Of a DNA stretch of 64,000 bases, positions 9,774 through 20,291 are shown piece by piece. A program made the position numbers and the translations under genes. Below the pieces are notes generated by a model, which made no database searches, was not told the origin of the DNA, and saw only the letters and a list, made by a program, of their open reading frames with translations. Each line of letters starts with the position of its first letter. Position 1 is the first letter of the stretch. Location: NCBI GenBank assembly GCA_035944135.1, contig DASZBM010000002.1, positions 1,426,001-1,490,000 of the forward strand, written 5' to 3'. Origin of the DNA: Acidobacteriaceae bacterium. GTDB lineage: Bacteria; Acidobacteriota; Terriglobia; Terriglobales; Acidobacteriaceae.

Positions 9774-10512
9774 GCGCCCCACTCATCTCGGCCTCAGGCT
9801 CGCGCGTCTTCGGGAACTCAAACCGGTACCCTGCTCCACGCAGCGTCTTCAGATATCGCGGCGTCTCCGGCGTCTCCTCGATCTTTTCGCGGATCCGCCC
9901 GACGTAAACATCCACGCTCCGCGGCGTCACAAACCGCGCATCACCCCACACCGCATCCAGCAACTGGTCGCGCGTAAACACCCGCGACGGATGCCGCACC
10001 AGGTACTCCAGCAGCCGAAACTCCGTGGCCGTCGTCGGCACCGGCTCGCCCTTCACGCGCAACTGCATCGCGCCACGGTCAATCTCCACATCGTCGAACT
10101 TGATCAGCGGCGAAGCCGCTTCGCTCACCGGCTGCTCGAACCGCCGCAGCACCGCCTTCACCCGCGCCAGCAGCTCACGCATCCCAAACGGCTTCGTGAT
10201 GTAATCATCCGCGCCCAGTTCCAGCCCACGCACACGGTCGTTCTCGGATGCCCGCGCCGTCAGGAAGATGATCGGCACGCTGCTCAGCGTGGCATGCCGC
10301 CGCAGACGCCGGCACAGTTCCATGCCATCTCCGCCCGGCACCATCACATCCAGCAAAAACAGCGACGGCCGCGCGCGCTCCGCGTCGTCCACAATCGATC
10401 CAATCGCAAAATACGGCCGGACTGCGTATCCCGCCCGCTCCAACTGATGTCCCACCAGCCGGTTGATATCCGGATCGTCCTCCAGAACAAAAACTGTCTG
10501 GGTCTGGCTCAC
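9766..10512 (-). CDS. OmpR/PhoB-family response regulator (orphan)
   Basis: DNA-binding response regulator of 248 residues. The start is a GTG at 10512 with GGAGG upstream; the longer open frame is not supported. The receiver domain has the acidic pair Asp12-Asp13, the phospho-acceptor Asp55 (LLDVMVPGGDG), the switch Thr (FLTA) and the conserved Lys (ITKPF). The C-terminal winged helix (about 140-240) ends in RGAGYRFEFP. No histidine kinase gene lies next to it, so its partner is elsewhere. The stop codon falls inside the G/C-rich end of an intergenic repeat, so the last residues may be repeat-derived. Confidence 0.92.
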   Translation of the reverse strand: MSQTQTVFVLEDDPDINRLVGHQLERAGYAVRPYFAIGSIVDDAERARPSLFLLDVMVPGGDGMELCRRLRRHATLSSVPIIFLTARASENDRVRGLELGADDYITKPFGMRELLARVKAVLRRFEQPVSEAASPLIKFDDVEIDRGAMQLRVKGEPVPTTATEFRLLEYLVRHPSRVFTRDQLLDAVWGDARFVTPRSVDVYVGRIREKIEETPETPRYLKTLRGAGYRFEFPKTREPEAEMSGARG

Positions 10513-10624
10513 GTCCTGCCTCCGCCGCGCAGAGCTCTCCTCCGCACACCACAAGTCTAGTTTCACCCCGCTTTCACATTGCGAACGCCGCGTAAATTCG
10601 CGCATCCGCAGGAACCCACATGAG

Positions 10625-13237
10625 TTACTCCAGCAGTCCTCGCACCGCCGCCTCAAGCGCCGCTGTCCACTCCGCTGCCGTCGCCTCCGCCCTCAGCTGC
10701 ACCGGGCCGCCGACCCGTACCTCCAACTTCCCGGACCGCACCCATCTGCCACTCGTCTTCAACTCACCCAACCCTCTCAACGCAACCGGCAGCACCGGCA
10801 CCTGCGACTCCTTAGCCAGCAACCCCGTACCCTCGCGAAACCTCTGCAGCTTGCCCGTCTCGCTGCGATGCCCCTCCGGAAACACCATCACCGAATACCC
10901 GCGGTCCATCGCCTCACCCGCATGCGCGAAGCTCCTGCGGAATCCGCGCAGCCGCGGCAGCGGAAAGACGTTATACAACGCAGTGATCAACCAATATCCG
11001 ATCGGCGCCAGCGCATTCACTACCGCATTGCCCTGTCCCCGTCCGCGCCGCAGATCCTGCAGCAGTTCGCCGGACATCGCAATTGCCACGCGCCTGCGCA
11101 CGCGCCCTGGCAATCCATACAAAATCAGCGGCCCATCATACGCCGTCACATGATTGCCGATGATCAACATCGGCCCTTCCGGAATGACTTGCGTCGTCAG
11201 CACAACTCGCGGCTTTGCCAGTAAACGGATCAACGGCCGCGCAATCAACTCCAGAAACGCCACGCGCACAACCTGCATCGGCCACGCCCACGGCCAGCGC
11301 CAGTAGGACAATACTTCCCGCGATGCCCCGCGATTTGCCTCGCGCACAAGTGCCGCATCGGCACCGGATCTCAGAGGCGCTTCCGCCGGCAGAACAGCCT
11401 CAGCCCTCGCGGCTTCAACTTGCGATGCTGCACTCGCGACGCCCACACCGGCGAGCCTCCTCAGCTCACCCAGCGTCTTCGCCTGCGCGATCGCCTCATC
11501 ATTGATCTCCACACCCAACCTGCTCTCCATCAGCGACTGCAACTGCACCCGCGCCAGGCTGTCGAGATGCAGATCCTCACTCAACCGCGCATCGTCGCCT
11601 GTCTCGCGCGGCGTCTCGCCCGTCACATCAGCAATCATTGCGAGCAGCATCTCCTGCGGCTTCGCTACAGCGCCACCACTCCGCACCGCCGCACAGGCCC
11701 AGGCCGCGACCTGCCTGCGAATCAGCTTGCCCGTCGACGTATACGGCAACACCGGATCCGGCCAGCGCACAAATCGCCGAATCTGCTGATACTCGGCGAG
11801 CGACGCATTCGCGCGACGCACAGCCTCACTCAGCTCCACATCGCTGCCGTCGAAGATCACCGCCGCTACCGGCTCCTGCCCGTTCGCTCCGTCGCACGCC
11901 ACAACTGCCGCAGCCTTCACGCCCTCCTGCTCCATCAACTCGGCTTCCAGGTCCGCCGGATGCACATTCAACCCGGCCCCCGTCACAATCACATCGCCCT
12001 TGCGTCCCAGAAAACGCAGTTCGCCGCTTTCATCCTGCGCTGCAAGGTCGCCCGTCGCGAGCCACTCGTCTTCGCGCGGCCTCATAACTCCGCCCTGCCA
12101 GGTGGCTCCCGACACCATCGCGCCGCGCACCAGCACCTCGCCGCCCTCGCCAATCTTCACTTCGCGCCCAGGCAGCGGCTTTCCCAGCGTTCCCCGCCCA
12201 ATCTTGAAGGGGTGATTCAGCGTTACCAGCGCCGCAGTCTCCGTCATCCCGTAGCCTTGAATGACCGGCAGCCCCACCGTGCGCCAGAACGATTCCAAAT
12301 CATTCGGTAGCGTCGCCCCGCCGCAGATCAGCGCCCAGAACCGCCAGCCCAGCTTGCGATGCACCCGCCGCAGCTTCCACCAGCGCTTCCACGCCGGCAA
12401 CGCAGCCGCGCGCTCCACATCCCTCGCCAGCGAAGCATCTTCGTTCAACAGGTGCGCACGCAGCAGCGCGATCACGCGCGGCACTGCAATCAGCACGTTG
12501 ATCCGCTCACGTTTCAGCGACTCAACCATCCGCGACGGCTCAAGCTGCGACTCAAAGTGCAGCTCCGCTCCCAATACCGCCGGAATCCACAACCCCATGA
12601 ACTGCCCGAACACATGGCTCAAAGGAAGCGTGTGCATGAACCGAAGAGGATGTACCCATCGCTCATACTTCCGGTATTTCTCAATCTCGCTCTCAATCGG
12701 CTCCAGGCTCACGAGAACATTGCGATGCGTGTGAACAATCCCCTTCGGTTCCGACGTCGTCCCTGAGGTGAACACAATCTGAAACGGCGCATCCAGCGTC
12801 ACCGCCGAATCAACCGCAAACTCCGCCTCGCCGGGCAGCTTCGCCTGCAATTCCTCCAGCGCAAGCTTCGGCCCTTCGAAACTCAATCCGCGCAGCAGCT
12901 CCGCATCGCCAACGACCAGCGTCGCCTGCGTATCCGCAATGACCCGCTCGACAAACCCACGCGCGCCCGCCGCATCCAGAGGAACCACAATCACGCCGCG
13001 CAGCACACATCCGAAAAACGCCGCGATCCACTCCGCCGAACTCGCGCCCCAGATCACAACCCGCTCGCCCGCACCAATCTCCCGCCTGCGTAGCTCGGTC
13101 GCGAATCTTCCCGCCAGCTCCGCAACCTCGCCATAACTCGTGCGCAGGTGCCGAACGCCGCGATGCTCGACCACGGCCGTCTCTCGTCCGCGCCTGCGCA
13201 TATCTTCAATCAAGCTCGCCAGATGTTCGCGCTGCAT
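10625..13237 (-). CDS. Three-domain fusion: AMP-dependent acyl ligase, acyl carrier domain, PlsC acyltransferase
   Basis: One polypeptide of 870 residues from the ATG at 13237 (an ATG at 13288 is the alternative). The N-terminal half is an acyl-AMP ligase (nucleotide loop [33 protein letters not shown]). An acyl-carrier segment follows, with the phosphopantetheine Ser560 ([10 protein letters not shown]). The C-terminal part is a 1-acylglycerol-3-phosphate acyltransferase domain with the HX4D box NHVTAYD (His696) and FPEGHRS. It probably activates a free fatty acid, holds it on its own carrier and transfers it to a lysophospholipid, comparable to Aas-type enzymes but with a built-in ACP. It is divergent from the phosphoketolase gene. 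Confidence 0.87.
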   Translation of the reverse strand: MQREHLASLIEDMRRRGRETAVVEHRGVRHLRTSYGEVAELAGRFATELRRREIGAGERVVIWGASSAEWIAAFFGCVLRGVIVVPLDAAGARGFVERVIADTQATLVVGDAELLRGLSFEGPKLALEELQAKLPGEAEFAVDSAVTLDAPFQIVFTSGTTSEPKGIVHTHRNVLVSLEPIESEIEKYRKYERWVHPLRFMHTLPLSHVFGQFMGLWIPAVLGAELHFESQLEPSRMVESLKRERINVLIAVPRVIALLRAHLLNEDASLARDVERAAALPAWKRWWKLRRVHRKLGWRFWALICGGATLPNDLESFWRTVGLPVIQGYGMTETAALVTLNHPFKIGRGTLGKPLPGREVKIGEGGEVLVRGAMVSGATWQGGVMRPREDEWLATGDLAAQDESGELRFLGRKGDVIVTGAGLNVHPADLEAELMEQEGVKAAAVVACDGANGQEPVAAVIFDGSDVELSEAVRRANASLAEYQQIRRFVRWPDPVLPYTSTGKLIRRQVAAWACAAVRSGGAVAKPQEMLLAMIADVTGETPRETGDDARLSEDLHLDSLARVQLQSLMESRLGVEINDEAIAQAKTLGELRRLAGVGVASAASQVEAARAEAVLPAEAPLRSGADAALVREANRGASREVLSYWRWPWAWPMQVVRVAFLELIARPLIRLLAKPRVVLTTQVIPEGPMLIIGNHVTAYDGPLILYGLPGRVRRRVAIAMSGELLQDLRRGRGQGNAVVNALAPIGYWLITALYNVFPLPRLRGFRRSFAHAGEAMDRGYSVMVFPEGHRSETGKLQRFREGTGLLAKESQVPVLPVALRGLGELKTSGRWVRSGKLEVRVGGPVQLRAEATAAEWTAALEAAVRGLLE

Positions 13238-13355
13238 TTCGTCCCGCCCGCTCCTCACTTCAATAGATAACAATTCATCGCGTCGCATGCGCTTTACACA
13301 CAACGCACATCGACCCTGTAGCATGTTCGCATCCTGCAGCCACGGAGATACCAGC

Positions 13356-15812
13356 ATGGCCACTGAAGTAATCGCGCCCCCCGCCGCTGCCCTCACGTCC
13401 GACGAACTCCGCCGCATGAACGCCTACTGGCACGCCGCGAACTATCTCTCCGGCGGCATGATCTTTCTTCGCGCCAACCCGCTTCTTCGCGAGCCGCTCA
13501 AGCCCGAGCACATCAAGAATCGCCTGCTTGGGCACTGGGGTTCCGACCCAGGCCAGTCTCTCATCTGGGTGCACCTCAACCGCCTCATCAAGAAGTATTC
13601 GCTCGACGTCATCTACATCTCCGGCCCGGGCCACGGCGCGCCCGCCACGCTCGCCAACGGTTACCTCGAGGGCCACTACTCCGAGGTTTACCCAGATTGC
13701 AGCCAGGATGCCGAAGGCTTGCTCACGCTCTTCCGGCGCTTCTCCTTTCCCGGAGGACTCGGCAGCCACTGCACCCCCGAAACTCCAGGTTCCATCCACG
13801 AGGGCGGCGAGCTCGGCTACTCGCTCTCGCATGCATTCGGCGCGGCCTTCGATAACCCCGACCTGATCGTCGCGTGCTGCATCGGCGATGGTGAAGCCGA
13901 AACGGGCCCGCTCGCCACCTCCTGGCACTCCAACAAATTCCTGAATCCCATTCGCGATGGCGCTGTTCTTCCCATCCTTCACCTTAACGGCTACAAGATC
14001 GCGAACCCCACAATTCTCGCGCGGATCTCGCATGACGAGCTCGACGCCCTCATGCGCGGCTACGGCTACACACCATACTTCGTGGAAGGCGACGACCCCA
14101 ACGCCATGCATCAGCTCATGGCGTCTACCCTCGAGCACTGCATCAACGAGATTCGCTCGATCCAGCAGAACGCCCGCACCAACTGCGACTCAACGCGCCC
14201 CCGCTGGCCCATGATCGTCCTGCGCTCGCCCAAGGGCTGGACGGGACCGAAGATGGTGCATGGCCATCACGTCGAAAACTTCTGGCGCGCGCACCAGGTA
14301 CCCGTCCCCGATGCAAAGACGAACAAGGAAGACCTGGCATTGGTCGAATCATGGCTGCGCAGTTACAAGCCGGACGAACTCTTCGACGGAAACGGCCGCT
14401 TGATTCCCGAACTCCAGGAGCTTGCGCCCGAAGGCGACCGCCGTATCTCCGCCAACCCGCACGCAAACGGCGGTCTGTTGCGCAAGCCGCTCGCGATTCC
14501 CGATTTCCGCGACTATGCGGTGGATCCCAAAGGCAACGCGCAGATTTACGTCTCACCGACGGCAACGCTGGCCAATTTCCTGCGCGACATCATGAAGCGC
14601 AACATGACCAACTTTCGCGTCTTCGGCCCGGACGAAACCGCCTCCAACAAACTCGACGGCATCTACGCGGCGTCCGATAAAACATGGCTCGCCGACATCC
14701 TGCCCATCGACGCGGACGGCACTGACATCTCGCACGACGGCCGCGTGATGGAGATGCTCTCCGAGCACACGCTCGAAGGCTGGTTCGAAGGCTACGTGCT
14801 CACCGGCCGGCACGGCTTCTTTTCTACGTACGAATCCTTCGTCCACATCATCGACTCGATGTTTAATCAACACGCGAAGTGGCTCGAGAAATCGAAGAAT
14901 GAGCTTCGCTGGCGCGCGCCCATTTCTTCCATCAATCTCCTCATCACCTCGCTCGTCTGGCGGCAGGATCACAACGGCTTCACGCATCAGGACCCCGGCT
15001 TCCTCGACGTGGTCACCAACAAGAGTCCCGACATCGTTCGCATCTATCTGCCGCCCGATGCGAACTGCCTGCTCTCTGTTGCCGACCACTGCCTGCGCTC
15101 GGTCGACTATTACAACGTCATCGTCTCCGACAAGCAGCCGCACCTCGTTTTTCTTTCAATGGAAGACGCCGTGCTGCACTGCACGAAAGGCATCGGCATC
15201 TGGGACTGGGCCTCGACCGATAACGGGGAGGAGCCCGACGCAGTCCTCGCGTGCGCAGGCGACATTGCCACGATGGAAGCGCTCGCCGCCGTCGCCATCC
15301 TGAAAGAGAAGATCCCCAACCTCAAGATTCGCTTCGTGAATGTCGTTGACATCTTCCGGCTGATGCCCGACACCGAGCATCCGCACGGCCTTAGCGACCG
15401 CGACTTCGACAGCCTCTTCACCACGTCAAAGCCGGTGATCTTCAACTTTCACAGTTACGCATCACTCATCCACAAGCTCACGTACCGCCGCAAAAACCAC
15501 GACAACATCCACGTCCGTGGCTACAAGGAGAAGGGCAACATCAACACGCCGCTCGAGCTCGCCATCCTCAACCAGATCGACCGCTTCGACCTCGCCATCG
15601 ACGTCATCGACCGCGTGCCGAGCCTGCAAAACACCGCCGCACACATCAAGGGCTGGCTCAAAGATCAGATCATCGAATCGATCAACTACGCGCATACCGA
15701 AGGCATCGATCGGCCGGAGATCACCAACTGGACGTGGTCCGGCCCGACCAAAGACGCCGCAAATCCTCCACAGCAGGAGTTCCAGAAGGGATCGCATCCG
15801 CAGCAAGGCTAG
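13356..15812 (+). CDS. xfp: Xylulose-5-phosphate/fructose-6-phosphate phosphoketolase
   Basis: Thiamine-diphosphate enzyme of 818 residues that splits xylulose-5-phosphate (and often fructose-6-phosphate) with phosphate into acetyl-phosphate and an aldose phosphate. Start at the ATG at 13356 with GGAG upstream; an open extension to 13140 overlaps the divergent gene and is rejected. Family motifs include [10 protein letters not shown] near the N-terminus, SGPGHGAPA, the diphosphate-binding GDGEAETG (Gly177-Asp178-Gly179) and YHDWHQ-like C-terminal elements such as RDHTHY equivalents around [19 protein letters not shown]. Length is normal for the family. Acetate kinase follows 33 bp downstream, making a phosphoketolase-acetate operon. 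Confidence 0.95.
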   Translation: MATEVIAPPAAALTSDELRRMNAYWHAANYLSGGMIFLRANPLLREPLKPEHIKNRLLGHWGSDPGQSLIWVHLNRLIKKYSLDVIYISGPGHGAPATLANGYLEGHYSEVYPDCSQDAEGLLTLFRRFSFPGGLGSHCTPETPGSIHEGGELGYSLSHAFGAAFDNPDLIVACCIGDGEAETGPLATSWHSNKFLNPIRDGAVLPILHLNGYKIANPTILARISHDELDALMRGYGYTPYFVEGDDPNAMHQLMASTLEHCINEIRSIQQNARTNCDSTRPRWPMIVLRSPKGWTGPKMVHGHHVENFWRAHQVPVPDAKTNKEDLALVESWLRSYKPDELFDGNGRLIPELQELAPEGDRRISANPHANGGLLRKPLAIPDFRDYAVDPKGNAQIYVSPTATLANFLRDIMKRNMTNFRVFGPDETASNKLDGIYAASDKTWLADILPIDADGTDISHDGRVMEMLSEHTLEGWFEGYVLTGRHGFFSTYESFVHIIDSMFNQHAKWLEKSKNELRWRAPISSINLLITSLVWRQDHNGFTHQDPGFLDVVTNKSPDIVRIYLPPDANCLLSVADHCLRSVDYYNVIVSDKQPHLVFLSMEDAVLHCTKGIGIWDWASTDNGEEPDAVLACAGDIATMEALAAVAILKEKIPNLKIRFVNVVDIFRLMPDTEHPHGLSDRDFDSLFTTSKPVIFNFHSYASLIHKLTYRRKNHDNIHVRGYKEKGNINTPLELAILNQIDRFDLAIDVIDRVPSLQNTAAHIKGWLKDQIIESINYAHTEGIDRPEITNWTWSGPTKDAANPPQQEFQKGSHPQQG

Positions 15813-15845
15813 ACACCGGCGCCGTTACACTCGGAAGCGGAGACC

Positions 15846-16967
15846 ATGGCCGAAACTCCCATCCTCGTCCTCAACAGCGGCTCGTCGTCGCTCAAGTTCG
15901 GGCTTTATTCTCCCGGCTCTGAAAGCGCAGACGAACAACTTCTCCTCGAAGGCAGTGCGGAAGGCATCGGCCGCGGCTCCGGCACACTTCACATCCGCAA
16001 CGCCGCCGGAGACAATCTTCTCCATCGTGATCACATCCTTGAGTCGCAGCCGGAGGCGCTCGACGCGATCCTCTCTGCTCTTGGCGACTACACGCACGCG
16101 ACGCCCATCGCCGTCGGACACCGCGTCGTGCACGGCGGCCCGCATCTGCGCGAGCACACCCGCATCACGCCGGCCGTTCTCTCCACGCTGGAAGCCTCCG
16201 TACATTTCGCGCCGCTGCACATCCCACAAAGCCTCGCGCTCATTCATCAGGCGCAAGCCGCACTCCCTCAAATCCCACAGTTCGCGTGCTTCGACACCGC
16301 TTTCCATCGCACACTGCCCGAAGTCGCCGCCCATCTGCCCATCCCCACTCGCTTCTACGAAGCAGGCGTGATCCGCTACGGCTTCCACGGCCTCTCCTGC
16401 GAATCCGTCGTCGCTCGCCTCTCGCCCATTCCCAGGCGCCTTATCATCGCGCACCTCGGCAACGGCTCCAGCATCACAGCGGTGCTCAACGGCAAATCCG
16501 TCGACACCTCCATGGGCCTCACGCCAACCGGCGGCATCCCCATGGGCACGCGTTCGGGCGACCTAGATCCCGGCGTGCTGCTCTATCTTCTGCGCAACGA
16601 AAAGCTCTCGGCTGACCAACTCGAAGATCTGCTCAACCACCAATGCGGGCTCTTCGCCTTCTCAAACGGCGAGTCCGACATGCAGGCGCTCCTCGCCCGC
16701 GAAGCCTCCAACGATCCCGCCGCAACGCTCGCCATCGACGCCTTCTGCACCGCCATCCGCAAGTACATCGGATCCTACGCTGCGCTCCTCGGCGGCCTCG
16801 ATCTCCTCGTCTTCACCGGTGGTATCGGGCAGCACAGCAGCGCGATCCGCTCCCGCATCTCCGCAGGCCTCGACTTCCTAGGCCTCAACCCCAGCAAAGT
16901 CCTCGCCTTACCGGCGCAGGAAGAGCTTCAAATTGCCCGCCACACCCGTGTACTCCTTGGCAGCTGA
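15846..16967 (+). CDS. ackA: Acetate kinase
   Basis: Converts acetyl-phosphate and ADP to acetate and ATP. 373 residues, a little shorter than the usual 400. It has the ASKHA phosphate-binding start VLNSGSSSLKFGLY, the conserved GHRVVHGG, FDTAFH, GNGSSI and TPTGGIPMGTRSGDLDP motifs. A GGAAGCGGAG site precedes the ATG. Placed 33 bp after phosphoketolase on the same strand, it should drain the acetyl-phosphate that enzyme makes and recover one ATP. No phosphotransacetylase gene is seen nearby. Confidence 0.95.
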   Translation: MAETPILVLNSGSSSLKFGLYSPGSESADEQLLLEGSAEGIGRGSGTLHIRNAAGDNLLHRDHILESQPEALDAILSALGDYTHATPIAVGHRVVHGGPHLREHTRITPAVLSTLEASVHFAPLHIPQSLALIHQAQAALPQIPQFACFDTAFHRTLPEVAAHLPIPTRFYEAGVIRYGFHGLSCESVVARLSPIPRRLIIAHLGNGSSITAVLNGKSVDTSMGLTPTGGIPMGTRSGDLDPGVLLYLLRNEKLSADQLEDLLNHQCGLFAFSNGESDMQALLAREASNDPAATLAIDAFCTAIRKYIGSYAALLGGLDLLVFTGGIGQHSSAIRSRISAGLDFLGLNPSKVLALPAQEELQIARHTRVLLGS

Positions 16968-17080
16968 AAGCACGTCTGCTACCAGACAGAGGGCCGCGCA
17001 CCGCAACATTCCGTTATGCCCGTGTTTATCTCACTAGCACCGCGGAGTTCCTCCCCAGCCGCGGCAAGGAGCAGTCACAG

Positions 17081-17542
17081 ATGAAACGCATACTTCTCAC
17101 CACCGCGCTCACGCTCGCCCTCACCGGCACAGCGGCGTTCGCACAACAGGCGCAGCCTACGCTTCCGGAGAACTCCCCGAATGCCAATGCGCCTTACCAC
17201 CACCGCGGCCACCATGCGCCCAACCCGCAGAAGCAGGCCGAGTTCATCTCCAAAAAGCTGAACCTATCCGCGGACCAGACCGCGAAGCTCACCCCGATCT
17301 TCGCCGACCGTGACCAGAAGTTCCAGGCGCTCATGCAGGACCAGTCCCTCACCCCGCAGCAGCGCCACGAGCAGATGAAGGCCATCCATCAGAGCACGGA
17401 GCAGCAGCTCGCCACGGTCTTGTCTCCGGACCAGCTCCAGCAGCTCAAGGCGATGCGCCACAACCACCGCGGCAACTGGCAGCGCGGCCCGAACGGCGAC
17501 AACAACCAGGCACCGCAGGCTCAGGCTCCCAGCGGGCTGTAG
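17081..17542 (+). CDS. LTXXQ/Spy-like periplasmic protein
   Basis: Small exported protein of 153 residues with a clear signal peptide (1-23, ending TAAFA). AAGGAG lies 9 bases before the ATG. The mature part is rich in His, Gln and Asn (YHHRGHH) with helical stretches KLNLSADQTAKLTPIFADRD and a repeat of the pattern LSPDQLQQLKAMR, as in the LTXXQ family of Spy/CpxP periplasmic chaperones. The His-rich segment could bind metal. A hairpin follows the stop. Function is inferred from the family pattern only. Confidence 0.8.
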   Translation: MKRILLTTALTLALTGTAAFAQQAQPTLPENSPNANAPYHHRGHHAPNPQKQAEFISKKLNLSADQTAKLTPIFADRDQKFQALMQDQSLTPQQRHEQMKAIHQSTEQQLATVLSPDQLQQLKAMRHNHRGNWQRGPNGDNNQAPQAQAPSGL

Positions 17543-17557
17543 CAAATCGCAATTCCA

Positions 17558-17586
17558 ATGAGCCTCCGCCGCAACCGGAGGCTCAT
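17558..17586. terminator. Convergent bidirectional hairpin terminator
   Basis: A perfect 11-bp inverted repeat, ATGAGCCTCCG (17558-17568) and CGGAGGCTCAT (17576-17586) with a 7-base loop, fills the gap between two convergent genes. There is no strong T tract on either side, so it may stop transcription only partly. Confidence 0.55.
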
Positions 17587-17587
17587 C

Positions 17588-18127
17588 TCATTTGGCGGCC
17601 GCCTCCAACTCGGTCCGAAACGGCTCCGCCCATCCCGGAATCGGCCTGTGGTCGCTCAATCTCCACTCATCCAACAGCTTTCCCGAGCCACTTTCGCGCA
17701 ACTGACACCAAGCCGCGGATTGACCGTGAAGCGTATCCATGTACATCGCCACGCGGTCCCCTCCCGCCTCGAACGAGAACTTCCAGATCGGCATCCCTGC
17801 AAAGCGCTGCACAATAGACCCATCGCGGAAGATCACCAGCGTGAGCGGGATGGGATAGCTGGTACAACAGTTCGGAAAGTTCACGATCCAGCCCACGGTC
17901 CTGCCGTCCGGGGCCACTGCCGGTGCTTCCACCGAAACCTGCCGATCTTCAGCATCAGCGATTCGCTGATCCTTTAGGCGCATCTCTTTCGGGGCCACGA
18001 ACTCCGGCTTGCCGTGCAATACGATGTGCACCTGCTGGTCGCTTCCCACGTACGCTCGCTCCACTCTTTGCGCCACAGCCGGGATGAGACTCCCGATCGT
18101 AACCAGAAACAGCGGCCACGCTCTCAT
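17588..18127 (-). CDS. Exported protein of unknown function
   Basis: 179 residues from the ATG at 18127, which has GAGGTGG upstream; the frame is open further but overlaps the promoter side of murA. Residues 1-24 form a signal peptide ending PAVAQ. The mature part has VGWIVNFPNCCTSYPIPLTL with paired cysteines and a segment about 'rating' of a displayed value (GRTVGW, GDRVAMYMD) of the type seen in small WD/PQQ-like exported proteins. I do not recognise the family. The start is 91 bp from the divergent murA start. Confidence 0.65.
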   Translation of the reverse strand: MRAWPLFLVTIGSLIPAVAQRVERAYVGSDQQVHIVLHGKPEFVAPKEMRLKDQRIADAEDRQVSVEAPAVAPDGRTVGWIVNFPNCCTSYPIPLTLVIFRDGSIVQRFAGMPIWKFSFEAGGDRVAMYMDTLHGQSAAWCQLRESGSGKLLDEWRLSDHRPIPGWAEPFRTELEAAAK

Positions 18128-18217
18128 TGCCACCTCTTGCGCACACATTACCACCGTCCTGGTCTGAGAACCATTCCAGCCACTCGCATCCACATGCCGC
18201 GTCCGTACACTAACGGG

Positions 18218-19498
18218 ATGGACAAGTTCGTCATCCGGGGCGGCAACCCGCTGCTCGGCACCCTCAAAGTCTCCGGCGCAAAGAACTCCGCGCTCCCCTG
18301 CATGGCCGCCGCCATCCTCACTGAAGGCGAGGTCATCCTCGAAAACATTCCGCAGGTCCGCGACATCGAGACCGAGCGCAAGCTCCTCGCCTCCATGGGC
18401 GCCGAGGTCGAGCTCGGCTACGGCCGCGCCCAGCACCGCACCCGCATCAAGTGCGGCGTCCTCTCCGACCCCGTCGCCAAGTACGAGATTGTCAAGACCA
18501 TGCGAGCGTCATCGTTGGTCCTCGGCCCGCTCATCGCGCGCACCGGCATGGCCCGCGTCGCCATGCCCGGCGGATGCGCCATCGGTGGCCGTCCCATCGA
18601 CCTCCACATCAAGGGCCTTGAAGCCATGGGCGCCACCATCACCCAGGAGCACGGCTATCTCGAAGCTCGGACCAATCGCCTCAAGGGCGCACACATCGTC
18701 TTCGACAAGATCACCGTCACCGGCACCGAAGACCTCCTGATGGCAGCAACGCTCGCCGAAGGCGAGACCATCTTCGAAAATTGCGCGCGCGAGCCTGAGG
18801 TCACCGACCTCGCTGCCCTGCTCAACGCCATGGGTGCGAAGATCGAAGGCGCCGGTACCGGCACCATCAAGGTCAAGGGTGTCTCTAAGCTGCACGGCGC
18901 GAAGCACCGCATCAACCCCGACCGCATCGAGGCCGGCACCTTCCTCATCGCCGCAGCCATCACCGGCGGCGACCTCAACGTCGATTGTTGTGAGCCAAAA
19001 CACTTGGGGTCGGTTATAGCCAAGCTCGAAGAGTGCGGCGTCAAGCTCGAGGTCGGCAAGGACAACGTCCGTGTTCACTCCGGCGGCTCACTCTCCGCCG
19101 CCGATATGTCTACCGAGGAATACCCCGGCTTCCCCACCGACATGCAGGCCCAGTTCATGGCCCTCATGACTCAGGCTGAAGGCACGTCCGTCGTCACCGA
19201 AAACATCTTCGAAAACCGCTTCATGCACGTCGGCGAGCTCAACCGCATGGGCGCCAACATCACCATCAGCGGACGCTCCGCCACGATCCGCGGCAAGTCT
19301 CCGCTCCAGTCAGCGGCCGTCATGTGTTCAGATCTGCGGGCCTCCGCGGCGCTCGTTCTCGCCGCGCTCGTCGCCGAAGGCGAAACGATTCTCGACCGCG
19401 TCTACCACATGGACCGTGGCTACGAGCACATCGAAGAGAAGCTCCGCGGCGTCGGCGCCCAAATCCGCCGCATGGGCGACGTCTTCGGCAAGAAATAA
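18218..19498 (+). CDS. murA: UDP-N-acetylglucosamine 1-carboxyvinyltransferase
   Basis: First committed step of peptidoglycan synthesis: transfers enolpyruvate from phosphoenolpyruvate to UDP-GlcNAc in the cytoplasm. 426 residues, normal length. N-terminal [20 protein letters not shown] contains the Lys of the active site, and Cys120 in [15 protein letters not shown] is the residue attacked by fosfomycin. Arg and Asp of the EPSP-synthase-like fold are present ([20 protein letters not shown]). The ATG at 18218 is chosen because conserved sequence begins there; no clear ribosome site is seen and an in-frame ATG at 18194 is possible. Confidence 0.95.
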   Translation: MDKFVIRGGNPLLGTLKVSGAKNSALPCMAAAILTEGEVILENIPQVRDIETERKLLASMGAEVELGYGRAQHRTRIKCGVLSDPVAKYEIVKTMRASSLVLGPLIARTGMARVAMPGGCAIGGRPIDLHIKGLEAMGATITQEHGYLEARTNRLKGAHIVFDKITVTGTEDLLMAATLAEGETIFENCAREPEVTDLAALLNAMGAKIEGAGTGTIKVKGVSKLHGAKHRINPDRIEAGTFLIAAAITGGDLNVDCCEPKHLGSVIAKLEECGVKLEVGKDNVRVHSGGSLSAADMSTEEYPGFPTDMQAQFMALMTQAEGTSVVTENIFENRFMHVGELNRMGANITISGRSATIRGKSPLQSAAVMCSDLRASAALVLAALVAEGETILDRVYHMDRGYEHIEEKLRGVGAQIRRMGDVFGKK

Positions 19499-19525
19499 CC
19501 CGCAGCATGGACAAAGAAATGCCCC

Positions 19526-19560
19526 TAATCTCTGTTCTCTAATCTCTGATCTCTAATCAT
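19526..19560. repeat. Heptamer tandem array 2 (TAATCTC-type)
   Basis: Five 7-bp units (TAATCTC, TGTTCTC, TAATCTC, TGATCTC, TAATCAT) fill the gap between murA and the next gene. The last unit contains the AT of that gene's ATG (19559-19561), so the array takes the place of a ribosome binding site. Confidence 0.7.
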
Positions 19561-19852
19561 GACGTTCACCAAGCGTCTTCGCGAAGGCGTCCGCAGCGGC
19601 CGAATCACCTGCAGCGTCCGCTTCTGGACCGGCCCTCGTGTCACCATCGGCAAGCGCTACCGCATGGAAGAGGGCGAGATCGAAGTCGATGCCATCGATC
19701 CGATCGGCCTGCCGGATATCACTCCGGAGCTCGCGCGCGCGTCTGGATTTCTCGGCATTCTGGACCTGCTTAAAATCGCCAAACACGGCAAGGGAGAAAA
19801 GATCTACCTCGTCCGCTTCCACTACATCCCGCCCAAACGATCGCGCCGCTAG
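19559..19852 (+). CDS. Small ASCH/PUA-like domain protein
   Basis: 97 residues, basic. The order of motifs (SVRFWTGPRVTIGKRYRME, then IEVDAIDPIGLPDITPELAR, a hydrophobic helix and IYLVRFHYIPP at the end) resembles ASCH-type PUA-like domains, which bind RNA or modified bases. This assignment rests on pattern only. It follows murA by 60 bp, all of it occupied by a heptamer array, and there is no Shine-Dalgarno sequence, so translation may depend on coupling or an unusual signal. Confidence 0.6.
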   Translation: MTFTKRLREGVRSGRITCSVRFWTGPRVTIGKRYRMEEGEIEVDAIDPIGLPDITPELARASGFLGILDLLKIAKHGKGEKIYLVRFHYIPPKRSRR

Positions 19853-19875
19853 CTGAAAACATCAATCGCCGATCG

Positions 19876-20223
19876 CTACCTCAACGCCGCCAGACTCGCA
19901 TCCACGTTCGCGTCCATTGGCAGAAGGCCATCCGTCCGCGTTAGCTTGATCAGCGAGCCGACCCGCTCCGAGACTCCGCAAAGTCGCAGCACCCCACCCT
20001 TCTCATTGGCCAGCCCCGACGCCTGCACCAGCACTCCCAGCCCCGCGCTGTCCATATACGGCACGTCCGTCATATCCAGCACCACCTTCGCAGCGCCATC
20101 AGCGATCGTCTTCTGCAGTTGCGCATCTGCGGCATGCAGACTCGTCCCCAGCGTGACCGCGCCCGTAAAGCGCGCGACAGCGACGCCGGGCTCCGGGCTC
20201 TGGATATCCATCTGAAAAATCAT
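19876..20223 (-). CDS. STAS-domain anti-sigma-factor antagonist
   Basis: 115 residues, a single STAS domain of the SpoIIAA/RsbV type. Ser59 in the motif MDSAGLGVLVQ is the expected phosphorylation site. Such proteins bind a partner kinase/anti-sigma factor when unphosphorylated and so release a sigma factor. No anti-sigma kinase or sigma gene is nearby. I start at the ATG at 20223; a TTG nine bases further up (20232) is possible. Confidence 0.87.
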   Translation of the reverse strand: MIFQMDIQSPEPGVAVARFTGAVTLGTSLHAADAQLQKTIADGAAKVVLDMTDVPYMDSAGLGVLVQASGLANEKGGVLRLCGVSERVGSLIKLTRTDGLLPMDANVDASLAALR

Positions 20224-20291
20224 GGCTGCCAATCTACCACGCTCGCGGCGACCTGGCAGAGTACATGGGTGGGACCGAAGAAAGATCCTCC

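Noticed and set aside
13140-13355. N-terminal extension of phosphoketolase
   Set aside because: Antisense to the start of the ligase fusion; the ATG at 13356 has a ribosome site and matches known N-termini.
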